The notes beneath the pieces are model-generated. The model searched no databases. It had not been told where the DNA came from and saw only the letters and a program-made list of their open reading frames with translations. Of a stretch of DNA of 59,168 nucleotides, positions 48,333 through 58,295 are shown one piece after another. The stretch spans positions 1 through 59,168 of the forward strand of contig JADKHC010000017.1 in assembly GCA_016721945.1 (NCBI GenBank), in the 5' to 3' direction. Made by a program: the position numbers and the translations under genes. Position 1 is the stretch's first letter, and each line of letters begins with the position of its first letter. The stretch comes from Verrucomicrobiota bacterium (GTDB taxonomy: Bacteria; Verrucomicrobiota; Verrucomicrobiia; Opitutales; Opitutaceae).

Positions 48333-50543
48333 TCACCCAACGGTCCACTTGAAGATCGTGGTGCTGAGTGGCGGTAGCGTCAGGTTCAGGCTCTGAGTCT
48401 GACCGTCAGCGGAGATGTCTTCGGTGCACTTGCCGCCGTCGTTGCCGAGGCCGCTGCCGCCGTAGTACTGGCTGTTGGAGTTGAGGACTTCCTTCCAGAA
48501 ACCTTTTCGCGGAACACCAATGCGATAGTTTTTGCGAATCACCGGCGTGAAGTTGCCGACCACGGCAAACAATACCTGCTCAAACGGGTCGCAGCGCAAA
48601 TAGGCCAGCACGCTCGCGTCCGAATCGTAGCACGCGATCCAGCGAAAGCCCTGCGGATTGAAATCGTTACAGCTAAGAACTGGTTCGGCTCGATAGAGCG
48701 CGTTGAGGTCGCGCACGAGCAGACGGATGCCTTCGTGGTCGAGATACTGGCAAAGGTTCCAATCGAGGCTGGTCGTGTAATTCCACTCGCTGGACTGGCC
48801 AAATTCGCTGCCCATGAAGAGCAGCTTTTTGCCCGGCCACGCCCACATGTGCGCGTAGAGCGCGCGGAGGTTGGCGGCTTTTTCCGGGATGTGCCATGCG
48901 CTCATTTTGAAGAGCATCGAGGCTTTGCCGTGCGTGACTTCGTCGTGCGAAAAAACGCTCACGAAATTTTCCGCGTACTGGTAGAGCATGCCGAACGTGA
49001 GATCGTTCAGGTGCCACTTGCGATGAATCGCCTCCTTCTGGAAGAAACGCAGCGTGTCGTGCATCCAGCCCATGTTCCACTTGAGATCGAAGCCGAGACC
49101 GCCGTCTTTGGTCGGTTTGCTCACACCGCCAAACGAGGTCGATTCCTCGGCGATCATGGTAACGCCAGGGTAATAGTGATGCACGAGGTCGTTGGTCTGA
49201 CGGAGGAAATCGATGGCTTCCAGATTTTCGCGGCCGCCAAACTTGTTGGGGATCCATTCGCCTTCCTTGCGCGAATAATCGAGGTAAAGCATCGATGCGA
49301 CCGCGTCCACGCGCAGGCCGTCGATGTGGTAGCGATCGAGCCAGGCGAGCGCACTGGCTACGAGGAAGCAGCGAACTTCGTTGCGACCGTAATTGAAAAT
49401 CAAAGTGCCCCAGTCCTGATGTGCGCCCTGGCGCGGGTCGGCATGTTCGTAGAGGTGGGAACCATCAAACTCCGCCAAAGCAAAGCTGTCGCGCGGAAAA
49501 TGTGCCGGTACCCAATCGAGGATCACGCCAACACCCCGCTGATGCAGATGATCGATGAAATACGAAAAATCCTCGGGCGTACCGTGGCGCTGCGTGGGAG
49601 CGAAGAAGCCCGTGACCTGATAGCCCCAGGAGCCATCGAATGGATGCTCCGCGAGCGGCATGAGTTCGATATGGGTGAAGCCCATTTCGACGACATAGTC
49701 GGCGAGCATCGGGGCGAGTTCGCGGTAGCTGAAACGGCGGTTGGCGTCTTCGATTTTTCGCTTCCACGAGCTAAGATGCACTTCATAGACCGACATCGCT
49801 TGGTCGATCTGGCCGGCCTTGGCCTTGCGCTCTTCCATCCACGCCTGGTCCTGCCAGACATGTTTGCGCGTGTCGTAAACGACTGAGGCATTGTTCGGCG
49901 GTGCCTCGAAGTACGTGCCGTAGGGATCGGTCTTCAGATGCAGGTGGCCCTGCTGATCGTAGATTTCGAATTTATAAAATTCCCATTCCGCGAGACCCGG
50001 TATGAACAATTCCCATACACCAGAGGCGCCGAGCGGCCGCATCGGATGATAGCGCCCATCCCAGTGATTGAAATTACCCACGACCGATACGCGCCGCGCG
50101 CTCGGTGCCCAAACCGCAAAAGTCACGCCCGGTACGCCATCAATAATACGCACGTGCGCACCGAGTTTTTTATAGATAAAATGATCCGTGCCTTCATTGA
50201 AGAGATGCAGATCGAGGTCGCCCAATGTAGGGAGAAACGAATACGGATCGAAAAACTGCCGGATCTCGCCCGTGTGCAAAGTCGCGCGCAGCTGGTAGCG
50301 AAAAATCTCAGAGTGACCGGTGACGCTGCCCTCGAAAAACCCCTCGGGAGCGAGCTGTTTAAGCTCGGTGATTTTGCCGGTGGCGAGTTCGACGACTTCG
50401 CATTTCGCTGCTTCGCGAATAAAGGAGCGCACTACCACGCCCTGCCCTTTCCCCTTTTTCACCTTATGCATGCCAAGGAAGGTATGCGGATTGCCATTCT
50501 TTGCCTCGATGAAGGACGCCAGCTCGGATTTGGAAATGATCAC
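48333..50543 (-). CDS. glgB: 1,4-alpha-glucan branching enzyme GlgB
   Basis: 736 residues, GTG start at 50543. N-terminal glycogen-binding module region and CBM48 (VTFAVWAPSARRVSVVGNFNHWDG, about 133-156), then the GH13 barrel: nucleophile Asp at about 413 (GLRVDAVASMLYLDYSR), acid/base Glu at about 465 (TMIAEEST), and FSHDEVTHG with the third carboxylate at about 532. Forms alpha-1,6 branches in glycogen from alpha-1,4 chains. Length and motifs are normal. No other glycogen gene is nearby in the window. Confidence 0.97.
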   Translation of the reverse strand: MIISKSELASFIEAKNGNPHTFLGMHKVKKGKGQGVVVRSFIREAAKCEVVELATGKITELKQLAPEGFFEGSVTGHSEIFRYQLRATLHTGEIRQFFDPYSFLPTLGDLDLHLFNEGTDHFIYKKLGAHVRIIDGVPGVTFAVWAPSARRVSVVGNFNHWDGRYHPMRPLGASGVWELFIPGLAEWEFYKFEIYDQQGHLHLKTDPYGTYFEAPPNNASVVYDTRKHVWQDQAWMEERKAKAGQIDQAMSVYEVHLSSWKRKIEDANRRFSYRELAPMLADYVVEMGFTHIELMPLAEHPFDGSWGYQVTGFFAPTQRHGTPEDFSYFIDHLHQRGVGVILDWVPAHFPRDSFALAEFDGSHLYEHADPRQGAHQDWGTLIFNYGRNEVRCFLVASALAWLDRYHIDGLRVDAVASMLYLDYSRKEGEWIPNKFGGRENLEAIDFLRQTNDLVHHYYPGVTMIAEESTSFGGVSKPTKDGGLGFDLKWNMGWMHDTLRFFQKEAIHRKWHLNDLTFGMLYQYAENFVSVFSHDEVTHGKASMLFKMSAWHIPEKAANLRALYAHMWAWPGKKLLFMGSEFGQSSEWNYTTSLDWNLCQYLDHEGIRLLVRDLNALYRAEPVLSCNDFNPQGFRWIACYDSDASVLAYLRCDPFEQVLFAVVGNFTPVIRKNYRIGVPRKGFWKEVLNSNSQYYGGSGLGNDGGKCTEDISADGQTQSLNLTLPPLSTTIFKWTVG

Positions 50544-50704
50544 GTTAAGAAAGATTTAAGCAGCACCATGACAGAGAAAAAGTTTACGTCTAGCAGGCAT
50601 TTACCGTACCAAAATAAAACCTCCACGTTTTTGCCTCAAAACACTGCGTGGATTTCCGGCACTTCTGTCAGCAAAGCGGTCAATAGGACCAAGCCACCTC
50701 AAGC

Positions 50705-52897
50705 ATGACCGATTCCCCTTTCGCCAAGGAGCTTGCCTGCCATCGCTGGCATGACTTTGCTGCGCGCATCGTGATCCGCCGCCTCCTGCACACTCTTCTT
50801 CTCCTGTCACTCGCAACGACGCTGATGCAAGCAGCCCTGCCCGGCGGATTCTACGCAGCCCAACTCGAGACCGATCCTCAGACCGGCGATACCGTCGGCA
50901 CCGGCGATGCGCGTCTCACTTATGAGGATGCTGTGCTCACGGCCGATCAGATTCGCTACAACGCCGACAAACAAACCGCCACCGCGCGCGGCAACGTCGC
51001 TCTCACCCGCGGCTCCCGCCGTTTTCTGGCCGATGAGATCGTCTATCACCTAACCAACAAAACCTACAGCGTCACCCGACTGCGCGTTGGCGACGCCCCT
51101 CTTTACGCTTCCGGCGAACTACTCCAAGGCGCCGAAAAAGAGATCGTACTTAACCAAGCGACATTCTCCTTTCACGAACCGAGCCCGGTCACACCAACAC
51201 TTACCGCCAATATCCTGCGCATCATCCCCGGTGATCGCATCGTCGCCGACCAGGCACACCTTGGCATCGGCAGCATGCCAATCATTCCCTTTTTCCGCAT
51301 CGAACAAAGCGTCAACGATCCGCTTTTCTCACACCTCAGCGCAAAAATCGGCTACAAGAAATCCCTCGGCCCCTTCGCCGATATCGGCCTGCACCTGCCC
51401 GTCGCTCCCGGCGTGAAAATGGGCGGCGATGTCGGTCTCTACACCGCTCGTGGTCTGCTCCTCGGGCCCTCCGGCACCTACGATGTCAAGACGGCTGACT
51501 TCCGTGAAGTCGGGTCGTTGAAAACTGGATACATCTACGATTACGGCGACCCGGAAAACGATGTCCTCAACCGCCCGATCGGCAAAAACCGTGGCTTCGT
51601 TCAATGGGACGATGTGCACACCAGCCTCTCGAACAGTTTTTCCGTGATCACCCGGTTCAATTACTGGAGCGACTCCGGCATAGTCCGCGACTTTCGCCCC
51701 AATGAGTTTTACCCGGTGCAGGAGCCCGACTCGTTTGTCGATATGACCAAAACGTCTGACAACGTCGTCACGTCGCTGTTCTTCCGCGTCCAACCCAACA
51801 CCTTTCAACACGTCCAGCAACGCCTGCCCGAGCTGAGAATCGACGCCCTGCCCAACGCTCTCGGCAAAGGCTTTTACCAACGCTTCAGTGCCAGCGCCGC
51901 CGTTCTGCGCGAACGCCAGTTTTCCATGCAAAGCCAGTCAGCTTCCGACACCTTGGACGCGCGGGTCTGGACCACCGCGCCCACCGTCAAAAGCAACCGG
52001 CTCGACTCGTTCTACGGCCTTTCCCGTCCGATTATCCCTCGCGAGTGGTTGGTCATTGATCCCGTTGCCGGAGCCCGCGTCACCCATTATACCGATGCGC
52101 TCAACGGCAAGAGCACCTACACCCGAACGCTCGGCGAACTCGGTTTTGACGCCAGCCTGCGCGCCAGCGGCACCTACGCTTACAAAAACGAACGCTGGGG
52201 CATCGACGGTATCCGCCATTTGGTTACGCCCAAAGTCTCCTATCGCTACATTCCGAAAGCCGACAAAGGCCGCGCTTACATCCCGCAAATCGACGACCGT
52301 GTCTTCGACACCGCGCTGCCTACGCTCGAACTCGGCGACCAGCGCAACATCGACGACCTCAGCGCGACCAACACCCTTCGCATCGGCCTAGATAACACGT
52401 TCCAAACCCGCGACAAAACCTACGGCTCACGCGACCTGTTAACGCTCAACCTCGCCCAGGATTTCTACTTCCGCCGCAAACCCGGCGAGAAAGATTCCTC
52501 CGAACTCCATGCCGGCCTGAGCTACACGCCCGCCAACTGGATGCAGTTCGACATCTACTATAGTTTCCCACCGAAAAACTTCACCACGCGCGAACTCAAC
52601 ACTCGGCTTTCCCTGCACGACGGCACCATCTGGTCGTTCAACATAGCAACCCACTACCTCCAAAATCAGATTGAGGAGTACATCGGCGAAGGTCGCTACC
52701 GCCTGAACGAAGCCTACGAGGCCGTCACCCGCCTGCACTACGACGCGCGCCGCAGCCGCTTCAACGAACGAACCATCGCCCTCCGCCAAAATCTCAGTAA
52801 CATCTGGACGATACAGTACGGCGTCAGCTACTACGAAGGCCGCAAACGCGAGAGCAACTTCGGCTTCAGCGTCGAGGTCCGCCTCATCGGTTTCTAG
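50705..52897 (+). CDS. lptD: LPS-assembly outer membrane protein LptD homologue
   Basis: 730 residues. After an N-terminal hydrophobic segment (about 25-45; signal peptide with a longer than usual n-region) comes the OstA-type periplasmic domain: DARLTYEDAVLTADQIRYNADKQTATARGNVALTRGSRRFLADEIVYHL, then a large beta-barrel part with alternating patterns (LGPFADIGLHLPVAPGVKMGGDVGLYTARG), ending in VEVRLIGF with terminal Phe, the BAM recognition signature. LptD inserts LPS into the outer leaflet with LptE. It marks the organism as having an LPS-type outer membrane. Confidence 0.88.
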   Translation: MTDSPFAKELACHRWHDFAARIVIRRLLHTLLLLSLATTLMQAALPGGFYAAQLETDPQTGDTVGTGDARLTYEDAVLTADQIRYNADKQTATARGNVALTRGSRRFLADEIVYHLTNKTYSVTRLRVGDAPLYASGELLQGAEKEIVLNQATFSFHEPSPVTPTLTANILRIIPGDRIVADQAHLGIGSMPIIPFFRIEQSVNDPLFSHLSAKIGYKKSLGPFADIGLHLPVAPGVKMGGDVGLYTARGLLLGPSGTYDVKTADFREVGSLKTGYIYDYGDPENDVLNRPIGKNRGFVQWDDVHTSLSNSFSVITRFNYWSDSGIVRDFRPNEFYPVQEPDSFVDMTKTSDNVVTSLFFRVQPNTFQHVQQRLPELRIDALPNALGKGFYQRFSASAAVLRERQFSMQSQSASDTLDARVWTTAPTVKSNRLDSFYGLSRPIIPREWLVIDPVAGARVTHYTDALNGKSTYTRTLGELGFDASLRASGTYAYKNERWGIDGIRHLVTPKVSYRYIPKADKGRAYIPQIDDRVFDTALPTLELGDQRNIDDLSATNTLRIGLDNTFQTRDKTYGSRDLLTLNLAQDFYFRRKPGEKDSSELHAGLSYTPANWMQFDIYYSFPPKNFTTRELNTRLSLHDGTIWSFNIATHYLQNQIEEYIGEGRYRLNEAYEAVTRLHYDARRSRFNERTIALRQNLSNIWTIQYGVSYYEGRKRESNFGFSVEVRLIGF

Positions 52898-52972
52898 TTT
52901 TCAGGCAAAATTCTCCCAGCGCCACAGCGTATCCAGCTAGACACGCCCTACCTCCAAACGTTCTCTATTTCC

Positions 52973-54175
52973 ATGATTGCCGCCAACCAAGGTCGGACCT
53001 TCCTCCGCCTCCTCGCCGAATTCCGCCCGCATCTGCGCACCGACCGCAATCTGCCCGCGCGCCTCCAGCAACGCCTCGCCAAAGAAAAACGCTTCGGCTC
53101 ACGCGACCGCCGTCTGTATCGGGAATTATTATACACCGCAATTCGGCACCTCCCGTGGATCGAGACCTTGCTCGCCCGCTCGGAGGAAGACGCTCTCCGC
53201 GCCGTCGTTTGGTTGGCTGTTGACGATACCTCCACCCGCCCGCTCAAGCAGGGACTGCCCGCCGACTGGCCGCCTCTTCCCTCCACCATCGCCGCCCGCG
53301 CTGCGCACCTCGGGGTCACCGAACCACTCCTGCCCGAATGGTTTCGGCCCCACTGCCCCGCGGCCTTCGAATCGCCCGAAATCGACGTCCTCAACACCCG
53401 CGCCCCGCTCTGGCTTCGCCTGCAAACCGACGACACCCGCGGCGTCTTCGAAGAATTCACTTTCCGCCAATGGACGTGGAAGCCAGCCACGATTCTTCCC
53501 AACGCCATCGAAGTCCTCACCCAAGCCGATCTCACCAAAACCGACGCCTACGAACGCGGCGAATTCGAGGTGCAAGACCTCGGCTCGCAACTCCTCCTCG
53601 AAGCCGTCGGCCCCGCGCCCGGCAGCCGCTGGCTCGACGCCTGTGCTGGCGCCGGAGGTAAAACCCTGCAACTCGCCCGCCTCGTCGGACCGAGCGGCCA
53701 CGTCGATGCGATCGATCCCCGCTCCACCGCCCTTGCCGAACTAAAGCTCCGCGCCAATCGCGCCCGCCTCTCGCAGATCACCGTGCGCCAACATCCGCCT
53801 GCGCCCGACGCACTCTACGACGGCGTGTTGGTTGACGCCCCGTGCAGCGGCACCGGCACCTGGCGCCGTTTCCCGCAGCTCAAATGGTCCACGACGGAAA
53901 CCGACATCACGACATCCGCCCAGCGCCAACGCGAAATCCTCGCGCGCTACGCGAGCCACGTCCGCCCAGGCGGCCTACTCGTTTACGCAACCTGCTCGCT
54001 CAGCCACGTCGAGAACGACGACATCGTCACCGAGTTCCTCGCCGCGCATCCCGAGTTCGAACCAACTCCCTTCGCCAAAACCTTTGGCGCCAGCGCCAGC
54101 CGGACCGGTCTCACGATCTTGCCCTCGCTGCACAACACCGACGGCTACTTCGTCGCCGCTCTCCGCCGAAAATAG
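52973..54175 (+). CDS. RsmB/NOP-type rRNA (cytosine-C5) methyltransferase
   Basis: 400 residues. N-terminal NusB-like helical part (about 1-110), then the SAM-binding core: FEVQDLGSQLLLEAV, WLDACAGAGGKTLQLA (motif I), VDAIDPRSTALAELKLRA, the PCSGTGTWRR motif IV with Cys near 291, and ATCSLSHVEND motif VI with Cys near 341, the two conserved cysteines of m5C methyltransferases. Probably methylates 16S rRNA in the manner of RsmB, but the N-terminal domain is shorter. Begins 75 bases after lptD on the same strand. Confidence 0.92.
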   Translation: MIAANQGRTFLRLLAEFRPHLRTDRNLPARLQQRLAKEKRFGSRDRRLYRELLYTAIRHLPWIETLLARSEEDALRAVVWLAVDDTSTRPLKQGLPADWPPLPSTIAARAAHLGVTEPLLPEWFRPHCPAAFESPEIDVLNTRAPLWLRLQTDDTRGVFEEFTFRQWTWKPATILPNAIEVLTQADLTKTDAYERGEFEVQDLGSQLLLEAVGPAPGSRWLDACAGAGGKTLQLARLVGPSGHVDAIDPRSTALAELKLRANRARLSQITVRQHPPAPDALYDGVLVDAPCSGTGTWRRFPQLKWSTTETDITTSAQRQREILARYASHVRPGGLLVYATCSLSHVENDDIVTEFLAAHPEFEPTPFAKTFGASASRTGLTILPSLHNTDGYFVAALRRK

Positions 54176-54365
54176 GCCCAGGTTGAAGGATTTTAAGAAC
54201 GTGGAAGAAGGAGTATCCTTCTGATTTCAGGTAAATATTATTGTCTTCAAGACTTAGTTTAACCATCAGAAATGCCTAGCAGCTTCTGGAGCGCTCATTC
54301 TTAAGCATACTGTAAAAACCATACAGTCACCTTCGCAAAACACCCAAAACCGATACGGTTAACCA

Positions 54366-54737
54366 ATGAGTTTTGTCATAGAACTTACAGGTGACGTGAT
54401 TTGCATTACTGCGCACGGCAAGATCAACTTGGAAGACGTCATGGGCCTGGGGCCTTCACTCAAACGAATTGAAGACGAACTCCCTAAAGCGCCAAATCGC
54501 GTAATGGATCTTTCGAATTCCACCGGAGCCGACCTCGATTTTCCCACCGTTTCTTCTTTTGCGCGCATGCGTAACCAAACCGTGCTGAAGAATACTGTAC
54601 GCGTAGCGATCATTGCACCGAGCGATTTTCAATTCGGTATGGCAAGGATGTTCCAGAGCATGATTGCAAATCCCCACTTCGACTTCTGTACCTTTAGAAA
54701 ATCTGATGAAGCTTGGAACTGGGCTACGGCGACGTAG
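54366..54737 (+). CDS. STAS / SpoIIAA-like protein, 123 aa
   Basis: A small soluble alpha/beta protein. FVIELTGDVICITAHGKI, VMDLSNSTGADLDFPTVSSF and VRVAIIAPSDFQFGMARMFQSMI match the strand-helix alternation of SpoIIAA-like/STAS folds; a Ser in the LSNSTG loop could take the place of the phospho-Ser, but this is not sure. Many such stand-alone domains occur in Verrucomicrobia. It lies between the methyltransferase and scpA genes; upstream is about 190 bases of AT-richer DNA, so it probably has its own promoter. Confidence 0.75.
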   Translation: MSFVIELTGDVICITAHGKINLEDVMGLGPSLKRIEDELPKAPNRVMDLSNSTGADLDFPTVSSFARMRNQTVLKNTVRVAIIAPSDFQFGMARMFQSMIANPHFDFCTFRKSDEAWNWATAT

Positions 54738-54869
54738 AGTCTGTGCGGAAAACTGCTCCAACGACGTGGACGCTAGCCGCAACTAGTCCGGCTATTTCAG
54801 TGCCAAGAGTTACATGCCTCCAACATAGGCCTGAGTTTTTTCGTTGCCCGGCCGGGCCTGCGCTCAACG

Positions 54870-55664
54870 ATGCCAACTAACGTGGCTCCCGACTCCGATT
54901 ATCGCATCAAGCTGCCGGTCTTTGAAGGCCCGCTCGACCTCTTGCTCTTCCTCATCCGGAAGAACGAAATTGATATTTACGACATCCCGATCGTCACCGT
55001 CACGCAGCAGTACATCGACGTTATTAAATCGATGCAGCAGCTCGACCTTGAGATCGCTGGCGATTTTTTTGTCATGGCCGCCACGTTGATGGAGATCAAA
55101 AGCCGCATGCTCCTCCCCAAGGGCCAGCACGCGATCGATCCCAACGCCGAAGATGACGACGCCATGGATCCGCGCTGGGAACTGGTGCATCAACTTCTCC
55201 AATACAAAAAGTTCAAGGAAGCCGCGCGCGAACTCGACGATCTCGCGACCTTCCAACGCGACATGCTGGCGCGTTACGTGTCCACCCTCGCCGTCACTGA
55301 GTCGGACCGCCCGCTCCGCAGCGGCGACCGCATCGAACTCTGGAACGCGTTCAACATCGTGCTTCGCCGCCTCGCCGAGAAACTCGTCGTCGGCGAAATC
55401 AAGGACGAGCAAATCACCGTTGCCGACCAGATGGAAATGATCCTCAAGCGCGTGCAGACAGAAAAATCCTTTATCTTTTCCCAACTCTTCGAAGGCAGAA
55501 TCACGCTGCGCATGCTCGTCGCCACTTTCATTGCCGTACTAGAACTGACACGTCTGCGAAAACTCCGCGTCAACCAGGACGAAGCCTTCGCCGACATCGT
55601 CTGCACCGCAGTCGAGGAGATACCGCTTGAAACACCCGCGCTCAACGACACCGTAACCACGTGA
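54870..55664 (+). CDS. scpA: Segregation and condensation protein ScpA (kleisin)
   Basis: 264 residues. YRIKLPVFEGPLDLLLFLIRKNEIDIYDIPIVTVTQQYID is the classic ScpA N-terminus, followed by AGDFFVMAATLMEIKSRMLLP; the C-terminal winged-helix block is ELVAT... with FIAVLELTRLRKLRVNQDEAFADI. ScpA bridges the SMC heads (smc at 9640). ScpB is not next to it; instead an 86-residue protein starts with a GTGA overlap. That gene order differs from the usual scpA-scpB. Confidence 0.95.
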   Translation: MPTNVAPDSDYRIKLPVFEGPLDLLLFLIRKNEIDIYDIPIVTVTQQYIDVIKSMQQLDLEIAGDFFVMAATLMEIKSRMLLPKGQHAIDPNAEDDDAMDPRWELVHQLLQYKKFKEAARELDDLATFQRDMLARYVSTLAVTESDRPLRSGDRIELWNAFNIVLRRLAEKLVVGEIKDEQITVADQMEMILKRVQTEKSFIFSQLFEGRITLRMLVATFIAVLELTRLRKLRVNQDEAFADIVCTAVEEIPLETPALNDTVTT

Positions 55665-55921
55665 GTAAAAAGCCCGCCAAGAAAACACCGGCCAAAAAAA
55701 ACGCGGCCCTGCTCGGCGTCGGCCTCGATAACGACGACGGCCACAAGCGCATCACTAAAGGCGAGCAATTTACCCTCGTCGGCGGCTCCGAGGAAACCCA
55801 CGGACGAATGACCGAAACTGTTGTGAAAACCTTCGAGGAATTGAAACACCGCCGCAAACATCTCTCCGAAGTCGAAGCCAAAGAACTCGCCGAGATCATC
55901 CACAAATCCACGCCGCGTTGA
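55661..55921 (+). CDS. Small basic protein translationally coupled to scpA, 86 aa
   Basis: GTG start at 55661 overlaps the scpA stop (GTGA). Lys/Pro/Ala-rich start (SKKPAKKTPAKKNAALLG) like histone-tail or DNA-binding basic regions, then a middle part KRITKGEQFTLVGGSEETHGRMTETVVKTFEELKHRRKHLSEVEAKELAEIIHKSTPR that is a helical acidic/basic mix. No ScpB-like winged helix is seen. Function unknown; coupling suggests a role with ScpA, or merely co-expression. Confidence 0.8.
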   Translation: MSKKPAKKTPAKKNAALLGVGLDNDDGHKRITKGEQFTLVGGSEETHGRMTETVVKTFEELKHRRKHLSEVEAKELAEIIHKSTPR

Positions 55922-56005
55922 ACCCGTGCTATTATTCTATGCCGAGTTGAATCAGCGCACGATTCGCTTTCCGTTCATAACTTCCTAAACTAAATAAAGC
56001 ATACC

Positions 56006-56329
56006 ATGGCCGCCAACATCACCACGCTCTCCACGATCTCGTTCAAACCTGCCATCAGCACCGCTACGCCCGTCCTCGTCGACTTCTGGGCTCCTTGGTG
56101 CGGGCCCTGTAAAGCGATCGCCCCGATCCTTGAGGAACTCGCGGGCGAGCTCGCCGGCAAAGTTCAAATTGCCAAGCTAAACGTGGACGAAAACGACGGC
56201 ATTTCTGCCGAATACGGCGTGCGCGCGATTCCCACAATTTTGCTCTTCAAGGGCGGCGTGGAAGTTGACCGCTACGTCGGCATGATGCCCAAGGCCACGC
56301 TCAAAGAAAAGATCCTCGCCAAGATCTAA
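56006..56329 (+). CDS. trxA: Thioredoxin
   Basis: 107 residues, classical cytoplasmic thioredoxin: VLVDFWAPWCGPCKAIAPILEELA with the CGPC redox motif, and RAIPTILLFKGG with the cis-proline. It reduces disulfides of cytoplasmic enzymes. It contrasts with the CPSS protein at 1009. Single gene with its own terminator, convergent with cysI. Confidence 0.97.
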   Translation: MAANITTLSTISFKPAISTATPVLVDFWAPWCGPCKAIAPILEELAGELAGKVQIAKLNVDENDGISAEYGVRAIPTILLFKGGVEVDRYVGMMPKATLKEKILAKI

Positions 56330-56367
56330 CGAGCCGCTTCAACGCGAGCCGTTCCGCTCTCAATTTC

Positions 56368-56396
56368 AAAGGCGCCGCAAAAACGGCGCCTTTTTC
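56368..56396 (+). terminator. Terminator after trxA, possibly bidirectional
   Basis: AAAGGCGCCG (56368-56377) pairs with CGGCGCCTTT (56384-56393), six-base loop, followed by TTT. It is 38 bases after trxA and also lies just past the cysI stop on the other strand, so it can serve both. Confidence 0.85.
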
Positions 56397-56408
56397 GTTG
56401 AACATTGA

Positions 56409-58136
56409 TCAGGCGTTAGCGGGAGCAACAGACGCTGCTGACGCCGCAGCTGCAGCTTCTTCCGCCAAAATCGTACGCGTGCAGAAATCGCCGAACTCTT
56501 CGCCAGCGGTACGCTCAAGCGCATAGCGTTTGATGATCGGGCCGAGCAGCGCGAGGCTCTCATCGACGGTCACGGACTGGCGGAAAAGCTTATTCAAACG
56601 AGTGCCGTTGTATTTGGCACCTAGATACAGCGCATACTTCCCCGGCGCTTTGCCGACATAGCCGATTTCGGCCAAGTACGGGCGGCAGCAACCGTTGGGG
56701 CAGCCTGTCACGCGCAGGCTGATCGCATCGTGGCGCAGGCCAGCTTCGTCGAGCACGGTTTCGAAACGTTCGATCAAGTCGGGCAACATGCGTTCGCTCT
56801 CGGCCAGCGCGAGTCCACAGGTCGGCAGCGCAACGCAGGAAAGAGAATTGAGGCGCAGGCCGCTCTGGAGGTTTTCCTTGGTTAAGCCGTGGCGCGCGAG
56901 GATCGCGTCGATCACGGGTTTTTGAATATCGGTAACGCCGGAAATAATGAGATTTTGCGACGCGGTCAGACGGAAATCCCCAGTATGGACCTTCGCGATT
57001 TCGCGCAGCGCGGTCTTCATCTTCCAGCCAGGGATGTCCTTGATGCGACCGCTCAGAATGTGCAGGCCGTAGAACGATGTACCGTCGACACCCTGATGCC
57101 AGCCGTGCGGATCCTGGATCGCGGTAAACTCGAACCGGCGGATAGCGCCAAGCGTGAAACCGGCGCGTTTTTCAACTTCTTCCTTGAACCAAATGAGACC
57201 GCGATCGGCGATGGTGTACTTGAGGCGCGCGTGCTTGCGGTTGGTGCGATCACCGAAATCGCGTTGCGTGGTGAGCACCGCAGTTCCGAGAGCGATAACT
57301 TGATCGGGCGTGATAAAACCAAGGAGATCGGCAAGGCGTGGATACGTTTCGGCATTGCCGTGGCTCATGCCCATGCCGCCACCGACAACGACGTTGTAGC
57401 CGACGAGTTGGTTACTCTCCACAACGGCGATGAAACCCAGATCCTGGGAGAAGACATCGATGTCGTTCGACGGCGGTATGGCGAAGCCGACCTTGAATTT
57501 ACGCGGAAGATATGTCGGTCCGTAAAGCGGTTCGACATCGGGCTCACCGCCGGCGACGAGCTGATCATCGATCCAGATTTCGTGATAAGCTTTCGTGTGC
57601 GGCAATGCGTATTGGCTCCAGGCGCGGGCATGTCCGTGGACTTGCTGATGCACAGGACTGCGCTCGGGATTCGGCGCTGCCATGACGTTGCGGTTCACAT
57701 CGCCGCAGGCCGCAATCGAATCGAGCAGAACCTTATCGAGCTCTTTGATCAGCGGACGGAGGTTGCCCTTGAGCACGCCATGAAACTGAAAAGTCTGGCG
57801 CGTGGTTAGGCGTAGGGATTGGTTGGCGAGCTTGTCCGCGATGGTGTCGAGCACCAGCCATTGCTGCGGTGTGCAGTGGCCGCCGGGAAGGCGCACGCGA
57901 AGCATGAAACCGTAGGCTTTTTCCTGCTTCAACTTGGTGCGCTCTTTGCGGAGATCGCGGTCGTCCTGAAGGTAGAGACCGTGAAATTTCGTGAGCTGGC
58001 CGTTGTCCTCGCTGATCGCGCCCGTAGAGGTATCGAGTAGTTCTTGAGCGATCGTACCGCGCAGGAAATTAGAGGCTGATTTTATGCCCTCGTTGGCGCT
58101 GAGAGGCTTCGTGGTGGCCACAGGTTCTGAGCTCAT
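56409..58136 (-). CDS. cysI: Sulfite reductase hemoprotein subunit CysI
   Basis: 575 residues. The siroheme-[4Fe-4S] binding cysteines are at about 432, 438, 478 and 482 in SCVALPTCGLALAESER and TGCPNGCCRPY, the normal spacing. Other family features: LRLTTRQTFQFHGVLKGNL and GGGMGMSHGNAETYPRLAD. Reduces sulfite to sulfide with six electrons, supplied by CysJ or ferredoxin. No cysJ neighbour. The C-terminal tail is a short Ala-rich extension (EEAAAAASAASVAPANA), unusual for the family. Upstream 58137-58295 probably contains its promoter; no riboswitch was recognised. Confidence 0.95.
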   Translation of the reverse strand: MSSEPVATTKPLSANEGIKSASNFLRGTIAQELLDTSTGAISEDNGQLTKFHGLYLQDDRDLRKERTKLKQEKAYGFMLRVRLPGGHCTPQQWLVLDTIADKLANQSLRLTTRQTFQFHGVLKGNLRPLIKELDKVLLDSIAACGDVNRNVMAAPNPERSPVHQQVHGHARAWSQYALPHTKAYHEIWIDDQLVAGGEPDVEPLYGPTYLPRKFKVGFAIPPSNDIDVFSQDLGFIAVVESNQLVGYNVVVGGGMGMSHGNAETYPRLADLLGFITPDQVIALGTAVLTTQRDFGDRTNRKHARLKYTIADRGLIWFKEEVEKRAGFTLGAIRRFEFTAIQDPHGWHQGVDGTSFYGLHILSGRIKDIPGWKMKTALREIAKVHTGDFRLTASQNLIISGVTDIQKPVIDAILARHGLTKENLQSGLRLNSLSCVALPTCGLALAESERMLPDLIERFETVLDEAGLRHDAISLRVTGCPNGCCRPYLAEIGYVGKAPGKYALYLGAKYNGTRLNKLFRQSVTVDESLALLGPIIKRYALERTAGEEFGDFCTRTILAEEAAAAASAASVAPANA

Positions 58137-58295
58137 GTGAATACTGAAAACATGGGCAGCAATGGCCTGCCAGCAAGTCCAAATTAGTAATTTGACGTAA
58201 TTACTAAACTATAAGTCTTGTCGAATCGCTTAATGCTTTTCTTTAACTATTTACAAAAGCTAGGAAACCAGCATCTGACGCGGACCCAACCGCCG

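Noticed and set aside
48735..49886. A 383-codon plus-strand frame opposite glgB
   Set aside because: Antisense shadow of a clear GH13 enzyme.
56889..57809. A 306-codon plus-strand frame opposite cysI
   Set aside because: Antisense shadow; the minus strand has complete sulfite reductase motifs.
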